DNA of 64,000 bases from Hypericum androsaemum (lineage: Eukaryota; Streptophyta; Magnoliopsida; Malpighiales; Hypericaceae): the NCBI GenBank assembly GCA_963995505.1, contig OZ023184.1, positions 4,836,001 to 4,900,000 on the forward strand, given 5' to 3'. Both the position numbers and the translations under genes were made by a program. Below the pieces are notes generated by a model. That model worked only from the letters and a program-made list of their open reading frames with translations. It had not been told where the DNA came from and searched no databases. Of the stretch, positions 1 through 11,545 are shown in pieces. Within the stretch, counting starts at the first letter, position 1; every line of letters starts with the position of its first letter.

Positions 1-783
1 AAATTAACCCTCAAAAAAACTTTGGATTAAATTATTCTGATCCTGTGATCCATATCATTATCATTTTCGATAATGTAACGGAATAAAATTGATGAAAAAA
101 GGATGCTTCCACGGCATCCAATTAAACTACACCCAACTAATTACAGCTTCTCCTGGGATTAATAATTCAATGGAATTCCCGGTCATTAGTAAATTGCTAC
201 GTTTTTTTTAGGAATTATTTAATAGTTAGTTCTTGGACTTCCAATTAGTACGCTATTATTCTCCGAAAAAATTTAGTAAACCGTTGGGTTGACGGGCTCG
301 TAAACTGTCAAATTACGATAATTGGAGGCTGCGTGTTAGGTAATGGGTTAGACCTAACTAAACCACTCCAAACGATTTGGCCTGAAGTCATTTGGAACTA
401 GCTTTGATCAGTGTGTCCGGGAAAAAAATTAGTATTTTCGAAGTGTGATTTGATATATTTGATGATTATAATTTTTTTAATTATCACGTTGTTAGTTACA
501 ATCATGGTGGATTTTATAAGTGTAAAAAATTTATCTATTTATGACATTAAAATTTTGAATTTGATATAAAATTTTTAAAAATAATATCATAAATAAATGA
601 ATCTTGTGCCTGATTACTAAGATCTCGTTCTATTGTACACTGACGAAATCAAAATTTTGATCTGTTGGGATTGTTTTAGCGGGTGTGTACGTGTGTGGTA
701 ATACCTTGTACAGAACCACATGTCTGCACGGAAATATGTAAACATATGTTCGGCACGTCCAAAATTCAACCGTAATAAATTAA
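1..783. other. AT-rich intergenic sequence
   Basis: No open frame of plausible length or composition, no RNA gene and no clear repeat structure were found here. The sequence is AT-rich spacer leading up to the target-site duplication of the first MULE. Confidence 0.6.
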
Positions 784-792
784 TTAAATATA

Positions 793-2072
793 GAGAAAAG
801 TTCGCTTTAGTACTCTGTAGTATCACAGATTTTCACTTAAGTACCTTGTGATTTAAAATACATAAAACAAGTCCAACTTATTTCAACTTTTATCAAAAAA
901 GGTCCCGGTCAGCCCGGATAATTGCCTGCAATTTTTTTCAAAACGACGTAGTTTTGTTTCCAACGTGGATTTTCATGTCATTTGTGACTAGGCGAGTTAT
1001 AATGACGTGGTTAGATGTAAATTAGCAAGATAGCACCACATTAGATAGAATTTTTCAAAAACATCCATCATCTTCTTCCTCTCTTCCAAATCCATCACTT
1101 CACCTCCTAACCAGAAGAACCCACGTCGATGCCATCCCAAAGTTCTCAACTTTCCATCTCAATCCACAACCAAAAACCCTCCTTTCACGTCCACCACCAC
1201 CAGGATGGAAGCTTTCCAGGGCGGCCACCACAGCCATCGGAATAGCAAAAACTAAGAAAAATAAACAGATTCCACCATCGGAATTCATACAAACAGCCTC
1301 ACCCACCACCACCAATCCATACAAACGGCCCAGGTTCTAGTTAATTAAAACCTTGCTCTTGCTGGCGACCTCTGGGACATCATCTGCACCGGTGTCCGCT
1401 CCGATCTCCACTTCCCCGACCCCGTCGTGACAGTCGTCGCCGTGTCCAGCGACAACCTCCGATTCTCGATCACTGAAACCCTAGGGTGAATCCTGGTGCA
1501 AGACGACCTCGTTACGCTCTGCAAGAACAATGTAAGTTTGATTGCGAAGGTGTCCCATTGGTGGACCCGGATTGGGAGTTGATGATCGACAAATCGGAGA
1601 TTGTTTCTCGAGTTCGAGACGGTTGGGAGATTGTTTCAGGAGTTCGAGACCAAGAGGATGAGCCGCCTGGCCGGGGATAATTCTGTGGCGATTAGGTCGA
1701 AGTGGGTGTCGTCAACGGTGGATTTGGTGTACTTGGCGAGAAGAGTTCGGTGATAGATTTTTTTTGGGGTTTCATGGTAGACAAGGAAGAAGATGAGGTG
1801 AAGAAGACAAAGGGTCTTCTTAAATTAAAATGGGTACTATTTTGATATTTATCCAATGCCACATTAGAATCGAATCATCCTAGTCACTATCGATTGGGCA
1901 ATCCACGTAGGAGTTAAAACTACGTTGTTTTGAAGAAAAAATTGCGGGCAGCTGCCTGGAACTTGTTTTTGATAAAAGCTAAAATAAGTCAGACATGTTC
2001 TATGCATTTTAAACTACAAGGTACCCAAGTGAAAATTTGTGATACTATAGGGTACTAAAGTAAACTTTTCTC
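793..2072. mobile_element. Non-autonomous Mutator-like element A
   Basis: The element starts GAGAAAAGTTCGCTTTAGTA and its right end is the inverted complement (TACTAAAGTAAACTTTTCTC). The terminal inverted repeats run for roughly 160-190 bp and include matching stretches such as the Phe/Lys-rich AAACGACGTAGTTTTG block and its mirror near 1917-1932. The 9-bp target-site duplication TTAAATATA is exact at 784-792 and 2073-2081, the size typical of Mutator-like elements. No transposase frame is present. The interior (about 1340-1755) is GC-richer and looks coding on the + strand, in pieces such as EFETKRMSRLAGDNSVAI near 1637-1690, so a captured gene fragment is possible. I do not recognise the parent gene. 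Confidence 0.88.
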
Positions 2073-2081
2073 TTAAATATA

Positions 2082-4110
2082 TGCACGGCTACACCTAATT
2101 GGCATCATCGATGATCTGGGTTTCTCATAATAAGTTAAAGGAAATGGAGAATTAAAAAAAACTAAAAGAGCCGACTGGTTCAATATCCCGCGTAATTACC
2201 AAATTCTGGACTTATATAACTTTGACGTATTTACTTTTCAGCGGTCAACTAGTTCTCGAATGAAGAAGTCAATTTAAGTATTTGACGCCATGTGTAACGC
2301 GAATAATTATAATATTCTCGACCCTTCAACTCGGAAAAGACTTAACTATGCGTGGAAATAAAGGTAACTGCGTGTTACAAATTAAATTTGGGGGAAAATT
2401 CAGAAGTTCTATATTAAGAGGTCTAGTTAATTAGTTCATGAATTTTGAAAAATTGGACTTGTTAGTTTCTAATATCAATTTTCATCTCACATAATACTTG
2501 GAATTACTCAAATAACCCTTATTCAATTTGAAATTTCAAATCACCATAAAACATACTAATCTCCACTTCAAAGTAAAAAAAAAACCACACATCCCATTAA
2601 AAAATAAAAAATTAAGTACACCGCAATGACCTCATCTAATTCATACGATTAACTATTTTTAAATAAAATTATTTTGTGAGTGCAGCTGGATAATTATTAT
2701 AGTTGTAGTATAGTTTATTATCAGTCAAAATTTTACTTTCTAAAAAAATGGAAGTGGTATTGCTTCCTAGTTCGTACAAGCCACAAACCCATATTGCAAA
2801 AATATATTTATTTTGTGTGGAAATTACAAAAATATATTAGAAACGGGAAAAGCCAAAAAGGAACGACAGAGTAAATGTCGAAATTGCCCATGACGTCCCA
2901 GGTTCAGAACTTGGAACTTTCTCACGTGGCAGGTAAGAACGTGGGCCCGCGTCGTGGTCAAGTTTTAAAATTGTTATGTCACTGTTTATTATGAATGAGA
3001 AGTTTACTATATTTCAGAAATTTTATCGAATTCCCATCACTTGACATTTGACCGAGTCGTAGATTTCTAGATGTAGAGGAGCGAATCAAAATCTTAGAAA
3101 TTAAATCATGTTCGAATTTGGCTTCTCAAACTTTGTATTATATGTATTGAAATAAAGTTGAAAATAGTTCAAGTATTATATTTTATGGCTAAAATTTGTA
3201 ACACTATAATGAGTACAAACTATACATTTATCTATTTAGACCAAGTTTTCATTAGTATTCGAGTAATTTTATAAAATACGTGACTCTTTTCACACGTAAT
3301 AGCCATGCACATATATATATTTTTTTTCTCCTATGTGGTTAATGAATTCTAATTACTGGATAGTCTATATGTACATATAAAATGTGATAATTATCTTTTT
3401 ATCAACCCAAATAAATATATTAATTAAAAGTACATAACTAAAAATAGGAGAAAGAAGGTAAAAATCGAGAAAATAAATAATAAAATAAAGATCTCGCAAA
3501 CATTAGCAAGTAGATCTTAATAAATGGAACCTAATTTTAGTTACTAAACAAGTAGATTATAATGTAATTCTCAAATCTACCATATTCTCCTAATACAAAA
3601 GGACGAAACAGCCCCTGAGGCCACAAAAGGGACCAAAAACCGCCACGAAGACTTTCAAGAAGACCCAAAAAGGAAATCCCAAAGCCTCCTGCTTCCCCTC
3701 CTCTTCCCTCCTCTGTTGCGTGTAAAAAACATATAACTAACAACGAACGGAAGCTTCCACAGCAAGAAACCTCCCGATCACCCTCTCCTTCTATTAATAC
3801 CCCTCGCGGTCCTCCATTATCTTTCTTCCAAGCCAAACAAACATTATCTGTGACGACGGTTCTCGACTCTGGATACCGGAGAATAAAGAAAACCCATTTG
3901 CCTTCCAAGGAATAACCTCAGGCTCTCCAAGTGATATACCTCATAGATTCTCTCCTTATCCAAACAAGTCCAATTAGTCTCCTTCTTCCAAGTATTGGTA
4001 ATTTAAGTTGTTTACTTCTTTTTTTTCCGTCCAATTGCTGTTCTTCCCTGTTTTCTGGATTCTGATTAGTTCGTTCTTGCCAGGTACAAGAAAGACCAAA
4101 GTGGTTAAGG
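2082..4110. other. Intergenic region and probable promoter/5' UTR of the HVA22-like gene
   Basis: AT-rich spacer with no supported gene. The last 200-400 bp before 4111 are less AT-rich and pyrimidine-rich, as expected for a plant 5' UTR. The only regulatory-looking motif I picked out is the G-box at 2923-2930. Confidence 0.5.
2923..2930 (+). promoter_or_regulatory. G-box/ABRE-type motif CACGTGGC upstream of HVA22-like gene
   Basis: CACGTGGC matches the ABA-responsive G-box core bound by bZIP factors. A second ACGTG core lies about 10 bp downstream (near 2940). HVA22 genes are classically ABA-inducible, so the motif fits, but it sits about 1.2 kb before the start codon and its function is inferred only. 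Confidence 0.3.
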
Positions 4111-6776
4111 ATGTTGGGTCAATTCCTCGCCAGATGCCTAGTGTATGTTTATTTTCTATTAGCCCTTTTTTTAACGTTCGATTATACCCACTAGTGCGGC
4201 AGAAGTCTTCGTGTTGCACTCCTCTCGTGAATTAATCCGATGATGATGTTTCAGGTTGGTTTTGGGATTCGCGTACCCGGCGTTTCAATGCTTCAAGTCG
4301 GTGGAGAAGAACAGGATGGATAATCAAGAACTCAGGTTCTGGTGCCAATATTGGTAAGTTCATTTAATTTCTTTTGACTCCCAGAAATTGAACGGTAGTT
4401 TCTTTGTCATGGCTTATTTAATTTCAAAAGGAACATCATGGCTTATTAAATATTAATTAATTTTAGCCGCCAGCGTAAGCCTAGAATTGGTCAATCAATC
4501 AGTAAGGAAGGTGGAAATTTTATAATAAGTTCAATATTATTAGTCTGGAAAATAATATTTTATGAGACCAAAACAAGAGACGATAATTGGGTTTGTGATT
4601 TATGAGCTGGAAGGAATTTAAGAAACGTAGATTCTCAGGGGGGGATCATGTGATTGGATGTAATTTATGGATCTGACATGAAACTTGTTTTGCTTTTAGC
4701 CATCACCGTCTCATTCAATTATAAGCCAGAAACAAAGATCGGTTTTCAAAGTTACTTGGGGTCCTACCAATTTTCCTTGTGTTTCCACGTCATGGCGTAG
4801 GAAATTTTAACCATCTTGGTTAATGGCCAAACAACCAGGAAAAAGTTTACATTATAATTTAGTATGATATTTCTACTGAAAAGTTCTTAATTATGCTTAA
4901 TTTTTTTGTTAACCGATGCCACGTCCGCGGTACATCATTTTTTTTTCTTGTCTTGTTTATGCTGACATGTTAAGTGCTATCCTTGCGAGTATGGGTGGGT
5001 GGATCTCACTTGTCATGTCAGCATAGATGAAGAAAGAAAAAAATAACGTGTCGCTAAGATGGCTGGTTTTTTGTGTGGAAATTGTTAAGATTCTTGGACA
5101 TATTTTTTTGGTAAAAAATATTAAAACACTGAATTTTCAAAGTTGACATTGGTATTTTTTTTGTGTTAAAAACTTGTCGATCTTTTCTCTTTTACATTAT
5201 ATTGAATTTTCATTAATTCAAATATGTCCCCGCGGCCTTAAAATTGATTGATAAACTGTGAACTAATTTTGCAGGATCATCGTTGCAATCCTGACAGTCT
5301 GCGAGGGGGTAGCTGACATAGCTTTCGCATGGTGAGTTCCTTTTTTCCATTGAGAACATAATAGCTCCCTTAAGACAATGATCTCCTAACTATGTTCTGT
5401 TTGTGTACTATAAGGTTGCCGATGTACGACGAATTGAAGCTGGGATTTATCATCTACCTGTGGCATTCCAAATTCAAGGTAAACCCAGAACGAACCAGAG
5501 GCGAAATACTCTACTCCTGTCTGCATACATTTTTTCGAATTCTGACGGCTCGAATGCAGGGAACTAGCCACATCTACGAGACCATATTGAGGCCGTTCGT
5601 AGCCGGTCATGAGACAGACATCGATGAGAAGTTGATGAACTTGAAGGTCAGAGTTTGGAACGTCGCCGTTTACTATTGGCAGAACTGGACAGACCTGGGT
5701 CAATCTGCAATGTTTCAAGTTCTGGACTACGTTTCTGGTAGATCTGGCAGGTTTCCCAGCTCCAGAACAGAGGTAAGATCATCTTCCACTCCATCCTAAC
5801 AACTGATAAACAAGACCAAAATTAACCAAACCAGGGACCAAACAGAAAGATATCACGTTCTAAGTTAGGTTCTGTATGAGTAGAGTCTTCCTGGTTTTCA
5901 GATGAAAACACGGGGAAAGTTCATTAGGCGACAGATTACACAACCAAACTTAGGAACAAGCAACAAAGTCCAGCTCTGCAAGCAATAACTTTGCATGGTA
6001 GACAAGCAATCTATAAGACTTTAGATATAAAAAAACCACCCTTGTTCTCCAGCCTACTTTTCTGCAGTAACTGGATGGTTGCTTTTGCTTCGGGATTTCG
6101 GCTTCATCGTGAGTGTCATTGCCATTGCTTGGACACTAACATGACATAGCTAAACGTGTTAATAACTTAAATCTCGGAGCAAACATTGTAGTTCATTAGC
6201 TAAATCGCTACTCGCGTGAAAGTATAGCTGCTTCGACATATGGCCGCTGATAGGAACAATCAAACATCAAAGTCCTCAAGATCAAAGCCTACACAAATAA
6301 GGCCAATTAGCAAATGAGCAAATCTTTACATAGAACAGAGCCCCGACCCAGAAAAAAGAAGGATCGGCACAGTTTCTGTACCCAATCATATCAACAATTC
6401 TACATGATCAAACACAGGAATTGAAGTTGCAATTTCACAGATCAGTCAGACCCGCACTAACTAACCTTCTTATTATTCCTAGCAGGAGAGCAAGGGCAAA
6501 AAGCGGTTCGAGCCAAGTGCACCACCAATGCCACCAAGCATAGGCGGCGACTTTCCCCCAGCAGGCAGCCGGGACTCCAGGCGGCGGCCACCAAGGAGTG
6601 GAACCACCAACCGGGCGGTTTCTGAACCCACCAACCCCAACCTCTTCCAGGTCCTCCTCAACGATAAGACCGAGACTTTACTGGACAATGCCGGTTACGC
6701 CTTCCCGGAAGCCGACCTCCCCGCCAAAGACAATCCCCACCACAGCCGGACGGCGAAGCTATTCCACAGATCTTGA
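4111..6776 (+). CDS. HVA22: HVA22-like protein (TB2/DP1/HVA22 family), six exons
   Basis: Spliced CDS: 4111-4142, 4255-4353, 5275-5331, 5415-5478, 5560-5772 and 6486-6776; 756 nt, 251 aa. All junctions are GT/AG and keep frame. The start MLGQFLARCLVLV is the family N-terminus; next come FAYPAFQCFKSVEKN, the FWCQYW/IIVAILTVCE hydrophobic segments, PMYDELKLGFIIYLW and the HETDIDEKL region, which together make up the TB2/DP1 (HVA22) domain. HVA22 proteins are ER-shaping membrane proteins related to yeast Yop1/REEP and are linked to ABA response and vesicle traffic. Exon 6 adds a Pro/Arg-rich tail of about 96 residues, so the protein resembles the longer plant members. Skipping the last intron would end translation at 5799. 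Intron 2 holds an inverted repeat. The 7-kb gene lies tail to tail with it. The tail is weakly conserved by eye. Confidence 0.9.
4916..5060. repeat. Inverted repeat (MITE-like) inside HVA22-like intron 2
   Basis: TATGCTGACATG at 4958-4969 is mirrored by CATGTCAGCATA at 5014-5025. The flanking A/T tracts (poly-T left, AAAGAAAAAAA right) extend the symmetry, suggesting a small foldback element or its remnant. I could not identify a target duplication. Confidence 0.4.
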
Positions 6777-6997
6777 ACAATGTCACCCCCACCCGAAAAA
6801 AAGACGGTTACTTTCCATTATTGTACAAAAGGAATTCCCCTTTTTCCTACCTTTTTCGTGGTTAGCCATTTAGAAAGTAGACTACAAACTGTGTGATATG
6901 TGAATATTCATCTCCAACCCTAAACCAATTCTTTCTATATCTCTTCTTTTCTTTTCTATATTCGGATAAAATATTTTCCGGCGAAACAAACGGAGCC

Positions 6998-7474
6998 TTA
7001 ATCGGGGTTTACGGGTACCCAGAGGGAGCGGACGATCCGGCGGATGGCATCGGAGAATGGTTTCCAGCAGGAAGAGAGCCGGAGCCACAGCCGCCGGAGG
7101 ATCCCCGGCGAGGTGTCCGGCGAGGACGACATCGGCTGGAGGTAAGCGCAGGCCGCCTGCTTCACGAGGCGGTTCCGGATGGGAACCTCGTAAATCGACC
7201 CGCCGGCGGGGGTCGGGGAGTTGAGCGACGAGGCGGCGCCGGATGGGAGGAGGTCCTTCAACGAGGTGTAGGCGGGGGAGGAGGAGAGAGAGAGGTCGAG
7301 CGGCGGAGGCGGGAAGACGGAGCCGTTTGGGAGGCTGGTGGTGTGGTAGGGTTTGGAATTGGAATCGGGAGATGGTGGGTTTAGGGATGCGGGTTTGGCG
7401 GCGGCGGCGGTGGCGGCGGTGGCTATTGTGCGCCTCCTGGTTAGGGTGGAGGGGTCTTTGGTGTGGGTGTCCAT
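6998..7474 (-). CDS. Small plant protein of unknown function, single exon
   Basis: An uninterrupted 158-aa frame runs from ATG at 7474 to a stop at 6998. The N-terminal half is Ser/Thr/Pro/Ala-rich and low complexity (about residues 1-75). The C-terminal half is structured-looking and basic, with the stretch YEVPIRNRLVKQAACAYLQP followed by a Trp/Arg-rich segment (RRLWLRLSSCWKPFSDAIRR). The amphipathic, basic C-terminal segment could bind a membrane, but that is inference. The region is much more GC-rich than its surroundings, as expected for an exon, and AT-rich flanks on both sides fit UTR. It converges with the HVA22-like gene, whose stop is about 220 bp away. I recognise no catalytic motif and give no function. 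Overlapping frames on the + strand are best read as shadows. Confidence 0.62.
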   Translation of the reverse strand: MDTHTKDPSTLTRRRTIATAATAAAAKPASLNPPSPDSNSKPYHTTSLPNGSVFPPPPLDLSLSSSPAYTSLKDLLPSGAASSLNSPTPAGGSIYEVPIRNRLVKQAACAYLQPMSSSPDTSPGILRRLWLRLSSCWKPFSDAIRRIVRSLWVPVNPD

Positions 7475-9351
7475 AGGGAAAATCGGAAAGCTCGGAGGAA
7501 CAAGATCGGAAGAGTTGGGTTTGAGCTTTGGATAAGTATTTATAGGTGAGCGGAGGAGTTGGTGTTTATCGATTAATTAACTCGAATTTGAATTAGCGTT
7601 TTTCAAAATTAGCTATTATATCAAGATATTTACGAAAAGCGAGTGGGAGATCTACGTACAACACGTTTGGAAGAACGGTAATCGTGTGTGGTTAATGTTC
7701 TCTCCAAATAATTTTTGATTTTGTTATATTTGATAGCCCGCTTTTGACTTGTTTATATGTGTACTTGGATGATCTCAAGGTGGTCAGCGATGTACTTGTA
7801 TTTTGTTCTCCGGTTGACTATTAATAAAAGATGGGGCACTTAGTCTCTCGTTTATAACAAAAAAAAGTTTTACTAAAATTGTTAATCCATTTAAGATTTA
7901 GGTTCAATGGCAAACTGATAAAATTATCGCTAATAAATTTAAATGTTGTCACATTTGGAATGCGGGAGTTGAGACGTGGTAGTATTTAGATTGAAATTTC
8001 AAGGGAGAGGCGCCACTCCGCTCTTGGCCTAGTCTCTAATTTTTTTTAGGGGAGAAACTGACGTGGCGACTGGGATATGATAAAGTACTTTTTAAGAACA
8101 ATAACTACTTAAATTAATTGGTTAAAATGTTGAATATGTTTGATCAAGTCTCAATTTTGAGTTAAATAATTATTGAAAAACTTTATAATTTTTAAAAATA
8201 TTATTTGATTCGAATCTAAATTATTCGATAAATAGATTTGTATATTAAATGCACAAAAAATGAAAAGGGGATAATGGAGGACAACTAAAACTCGATTGGT
8301 CTCTCATGTTGTCGGTTGTCGCAACTTCGCTTTCAGCTCACGTCTCTCAAGTGGATCTCTAGATTCCGGCGACCACGGGAAATTGATCTCTGTTTGTGTG
8401 GGAAATGGAAATTTGTATAATAGTACTCTTATAATTATGAATTGTTATATTCAAAACTTTAGGATTTCATCATTCTTTTAATATATGGTAGATAATTTAC
8501 TTTATCTCTCTTTAATATTATTGAAAGGTAACGATCTAAGTGGTGGTATGGTACAGAAAATCATCATGTTATTTGTCAAAGCCGTTAATATATATACATA
8601 TATATATACATATATATGTGTGTGTTTTAGTGTGTGGTATCTATAATATATATTTTTTAGAAGACAACGCATAAAAGATGGTATGACCCAAATGGAATAG
8701 AGAATAACATGATGCTGCGATTTAATTGATATGTTATAGAAAATAGTGAGAGATAATTTAAAAAATAAAAAAGAACGGATACGAGAAAAACATAACCTAA
8801 AAGAGAGAAGAAAAAAGGTCCAGAAAACGCGTTTGCATTTGAAGTTGCGGCAAAAGGGGATTGGCTGACTTCTACGGTACGGCTTAATTTGTTAATATAT
8901 TATTGGGTAAAAAAAATTTCAGAAATTTTGAGATAGTGTACTGATATGTCCAGTATTTAATAAATTAGTCCTGGTATTTTAGAAGAAATATTTTGATAAT
9001 TTTATGTATTAATTGAGCAAAAAATTAGTTACCAAAATTAACAAGTTCAATTTCTCAAATACTCTTAACATATTATATCCAAATTCAAATTATCCTGAAT
9101 TTTTTCCCTATATTATTTCTTCAAAACAGGCCGCCTTTGAATTGGGTCACTCTCTAACACCAGTGGGCCCGCCCATGTCTTGCCAAATATTACTAAAAAA
9201 TGGTTGACTTAACGATATTGCATGGTTCCACGAAGCTAGGTAACCTTGTACTTTAACTGGACGATGCTCTGATTCGGTAGATAATCTGATGCTGGAGAAT
9301 GAAAAGAGAGGGGAAATGGACAAAAGAGGACCAACTCTTTTTCAACGCACT
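7475..9351. other. Intergenic, AT-rich, with an AT/GT microsatellite
   Basis: The first 100-200 bp would be promoter/5' UTR of the 7-kb minus-strand gene. The rest is AT-rich spacer without supported genes. A (TA)n/(TATACA)n/(GT)n microsatellite lies at about 8588-8634. Short open frames here have random-looking composition. Confidence 0.55.
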
Positions 9352-9360
9352 AATATATAA

Positions 9361-10510
9361 GAGAAAAGTTTACTTTAGTACTCTGTGGTATAGCCCAAAA
9401 TTACTTTAGTACCCTGTGGTAAAAAACTGACCAATCGAGTCATACTTATTTCAATTAACATCAAAAAGGTCTACGGGTAGCTGCCCGAACTCTTTCCGAC
9501 CTGCCCGAACCCTGCCCGAACATATGGACTTACCACATCAGCATTCTCTGATGAGGTGGTGACACGTGGATCTCCACTCACACACACTCTCTCTCTTCCC
9601 TCTCTTCTTCTTCTTCTTCTTCTTCTTCCAACCGATCTCTAACCTCTCCCACATCAAAAAAGATCAATCCTGTCCAATAAAATCCATCAACCCAATCGAG
9701 ATTGGAATTCCACCGCCCCATTAATCAATTAGTTAATTCATTAAAAGATACAAACACAGTCAACTAATAGCCAACTTCACCAACCAATCTCATGGTTCAT
9801 CCCGTTTACCCTACGATCGAATTCTCAATCAAATGCCAACCCCAATCAGCCGAATTTTGCACAAAGATCAAAACTTTCCACCAATGCAACTACAACCCAC
9901 AAGACAAAATCACCACCAATCTCAAAATCAAACAAAAAATTGAAAATCCCATCTCCTGTGTTCCGTTGAACAGCGTCAAGAGGAAGACCCCGAGGCGCTT
10001 CACAAGGTTTCCGTTGTAGGCGTCGAGCTGCGCGTCAAACAGGTTGAAGTACCTGAGCCTGTTACCGGCGTCAACCGCTGTCGGGAACTCGATCTCGGTC
10101 CCCGGGTAGTAGGCTGCCACGTTGCGGTGGACCCAGATGTTGGCGAAGGACTGGGACCTAGCGGCAGAGGCGAGGAGCTCGATGGGGAGATCGACGGTGA
10201 CTTTGATCCCGGAGCCGGAGAGGGCCTTGGGGACGGGCTGAGAGATCCAAAAGAAGAAGCCAAAAAGAAGGAGGAGAGAGAGAAGGGGGAGAGTGGGATG
10301 TCCACGTGGCGCCACGTCATCAAATTTTGGTGACGTGGTTGGCCAAGTTGGTCGGGTAGAGTTCGGGCAGGTCTGGGCTGGTCTGGGCAGCTACCCGTGG
10401 ACTTTTTTGATGTTAATTGAAATAAGTATGACTCGATTGGTCGGTTTTTTACCACAGAGTACTAAAGTGATTTTGGGCTATACCACAGGGTACTAAAGTA
10501 AACTTTTTCC
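9361..10510. mobile_element. Non-autonomous Mutator-like element B (Pack-MULE) carrying a GH17 fragment
   Basis: Termini GAGAAAAGTTTACTTTAGTA and the inverted match ending AGTAAACTTTTTCC bound the element. The inverted repeats are about 140-150 bp (9361-9500 and 10365-10510). A 9-bp target duplication AATATATAA is exact at 9352-9360 and 10511-10519. There is no transposase. The interior holds a (TTC)n run near 9606-9630 and a GC-rich coding-like segment on the minus strand derived from a glucan endo-1,3-beta-glucosidase gene. The TIRs are close relatives of those of elements C and E. Confidence 0.92.
9890..10315 (-). pseudogene. Collapsed glucan endo-1,3-beta-glucosidase (GH17) fragment inside MULE B
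   Basis: A 141-aa frame starts with a hydrophobic signal-like N-terminus (LPLLSLLLLFGFFF). It then shows three segments that I recognise from plant GH17 beta-1,3-glucanases in their normal order but with the DNA between them missing. The first is GIKVTVDLPIELLASAARSQ plus SFANIWVHRNVAAYYP (N-terminal third). The second is GNRLRYFNLFDAQLDA (C-terminal half). The third is AYNGNLVKRLG followed by LTLFNGTQE, corresponding to the YNGNL...FALFNE region. The catalytic acid in the VGNE motif and the nucleophile in the ETGWPS motif are both absent, so it cannot be an active glucanase. The joins preserve frame. GC content is far above the neighbourhood. It is either a transposon-captured pseudogene or a chimeric frame; expression is unknown. 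Confidence 0.75.
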
Positions 10511-10519
10511 AATATATAA

Positions 10520-10900
10520 TTATTCGAATTTAAATTAACGGTTCAGTGAAAATACTGAGTGGTTTCGAAAGTAAAATTATTTCTACGTCAACGTAGAATG
10601 ATGGGTGAAGGAAGTTGCGATACCCATTTGATTGGTTGATTGTCGTGGTCAGAATAAGGACCATTGCCACTTGGTAGACCGGCGAACGAGTCAATCCAAT
10701 TGAAGCATGGACCAATCTCGGTCTAGCTAGAGGGATTTGCATGTAAACTGGGAAAATACTTCGGTGGTTCAAGTCGACTAGTGGAAGGCTATATCAACAA
10801 TGTGAAAACCAACTTCATGCCCCTCCCCTAATATTTAGACAATCGAGAGACCCTAATATGGAATGGATTGGATTGGATTGTCCATATTTGATATGTACAA
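10520..10900. other. Intergenic spacer
   Basis: AT-rich sequence with no gene or repeat signal that I can support. A short GGATTG direct repeat is present near 10865-10880. Confidence 0.5.
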
Positions 10901-11545
10901 CCAAAAGTTTATGGTATATGATATCACCGACCAAAGGTGTTAAGAATGAAGATCATTGGAATATCATGAAAACGTATTTACTCGATTGATCACTACAGTG
11001 CGCGCTTATCTAGCGTGTGCCACCATGTAACGACTTCCATATATAACAACTAGTCTCCTCGTCTCCTTTGCTTTTCTCCTACCCAACGGACACTTTGTAT
11101 CTCTCCCCTCTCCAACTTCCATTAACGACTAGTCTAGGAAATATAATTAATGTGTATCAATTCTAATTATATTTATTCTTAACTTTCCTCTATGATTCTA
11201 ATTTTGCCTTTCTTCACCCACCAAAACAAATTGTAAGCAAAAGTTTAGTGGATAGGATATCACCGGCCAAAGGTGTTAAGAAAAAAGATCATTGGAGTAT
11301 CCTGAAGACATACTAACTCAATTGATCACCAGCGCGTAGTTATCTAGTGCGTGCCTCCTTATCCAGCGCGCGCCATCACGTAACGACTTCTATATATAAT
11401 GGCTAGTCTCCTCGCCTCCCGCACTTCTCTCCTACCCAACGGACACTTTGTGTCTCTCCCCTCCCAGTTTATATTAACGGCTAGTTTAATAAATGTAATT
11501 AATGTGTATTAGCTGTAATTATATAGATTCTTAATCCTCAATTCC
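10901..11545. repeat. Direct tandem duplication, two units of about 0.3 kb, period about 338 bp
   Basis: Unit 1 (about 10901-11190) and unit 2 (about 11238-11545) align throughout. Shared blocks include GATATCACCG(A/G)CCAAAGGTG, AGATCATTGGA, TAACGACTTC, CTACCCAACGGACACTTTGT and the trailing AATTAATGTGTAT. The units differ by scattered substitutions and small indels (unit 2 has an extra ATCCAGCGCGCG stretch), so the duplication is not recent. Each unit contains a TATATAA-like element followed by a pyrimidine-rich tract. No coding potential was found. Confidence 0.8.

Noticed and set aside
5386..5718. 110-aa minus-strand frame
   Set aside because: Shadow of HVA22-like exons 4-5.
10127..10333. 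68-aa acidic/Lys-rich + strand frame
   Set aside because: Antisense of the GH17-derived segment in MULE B.
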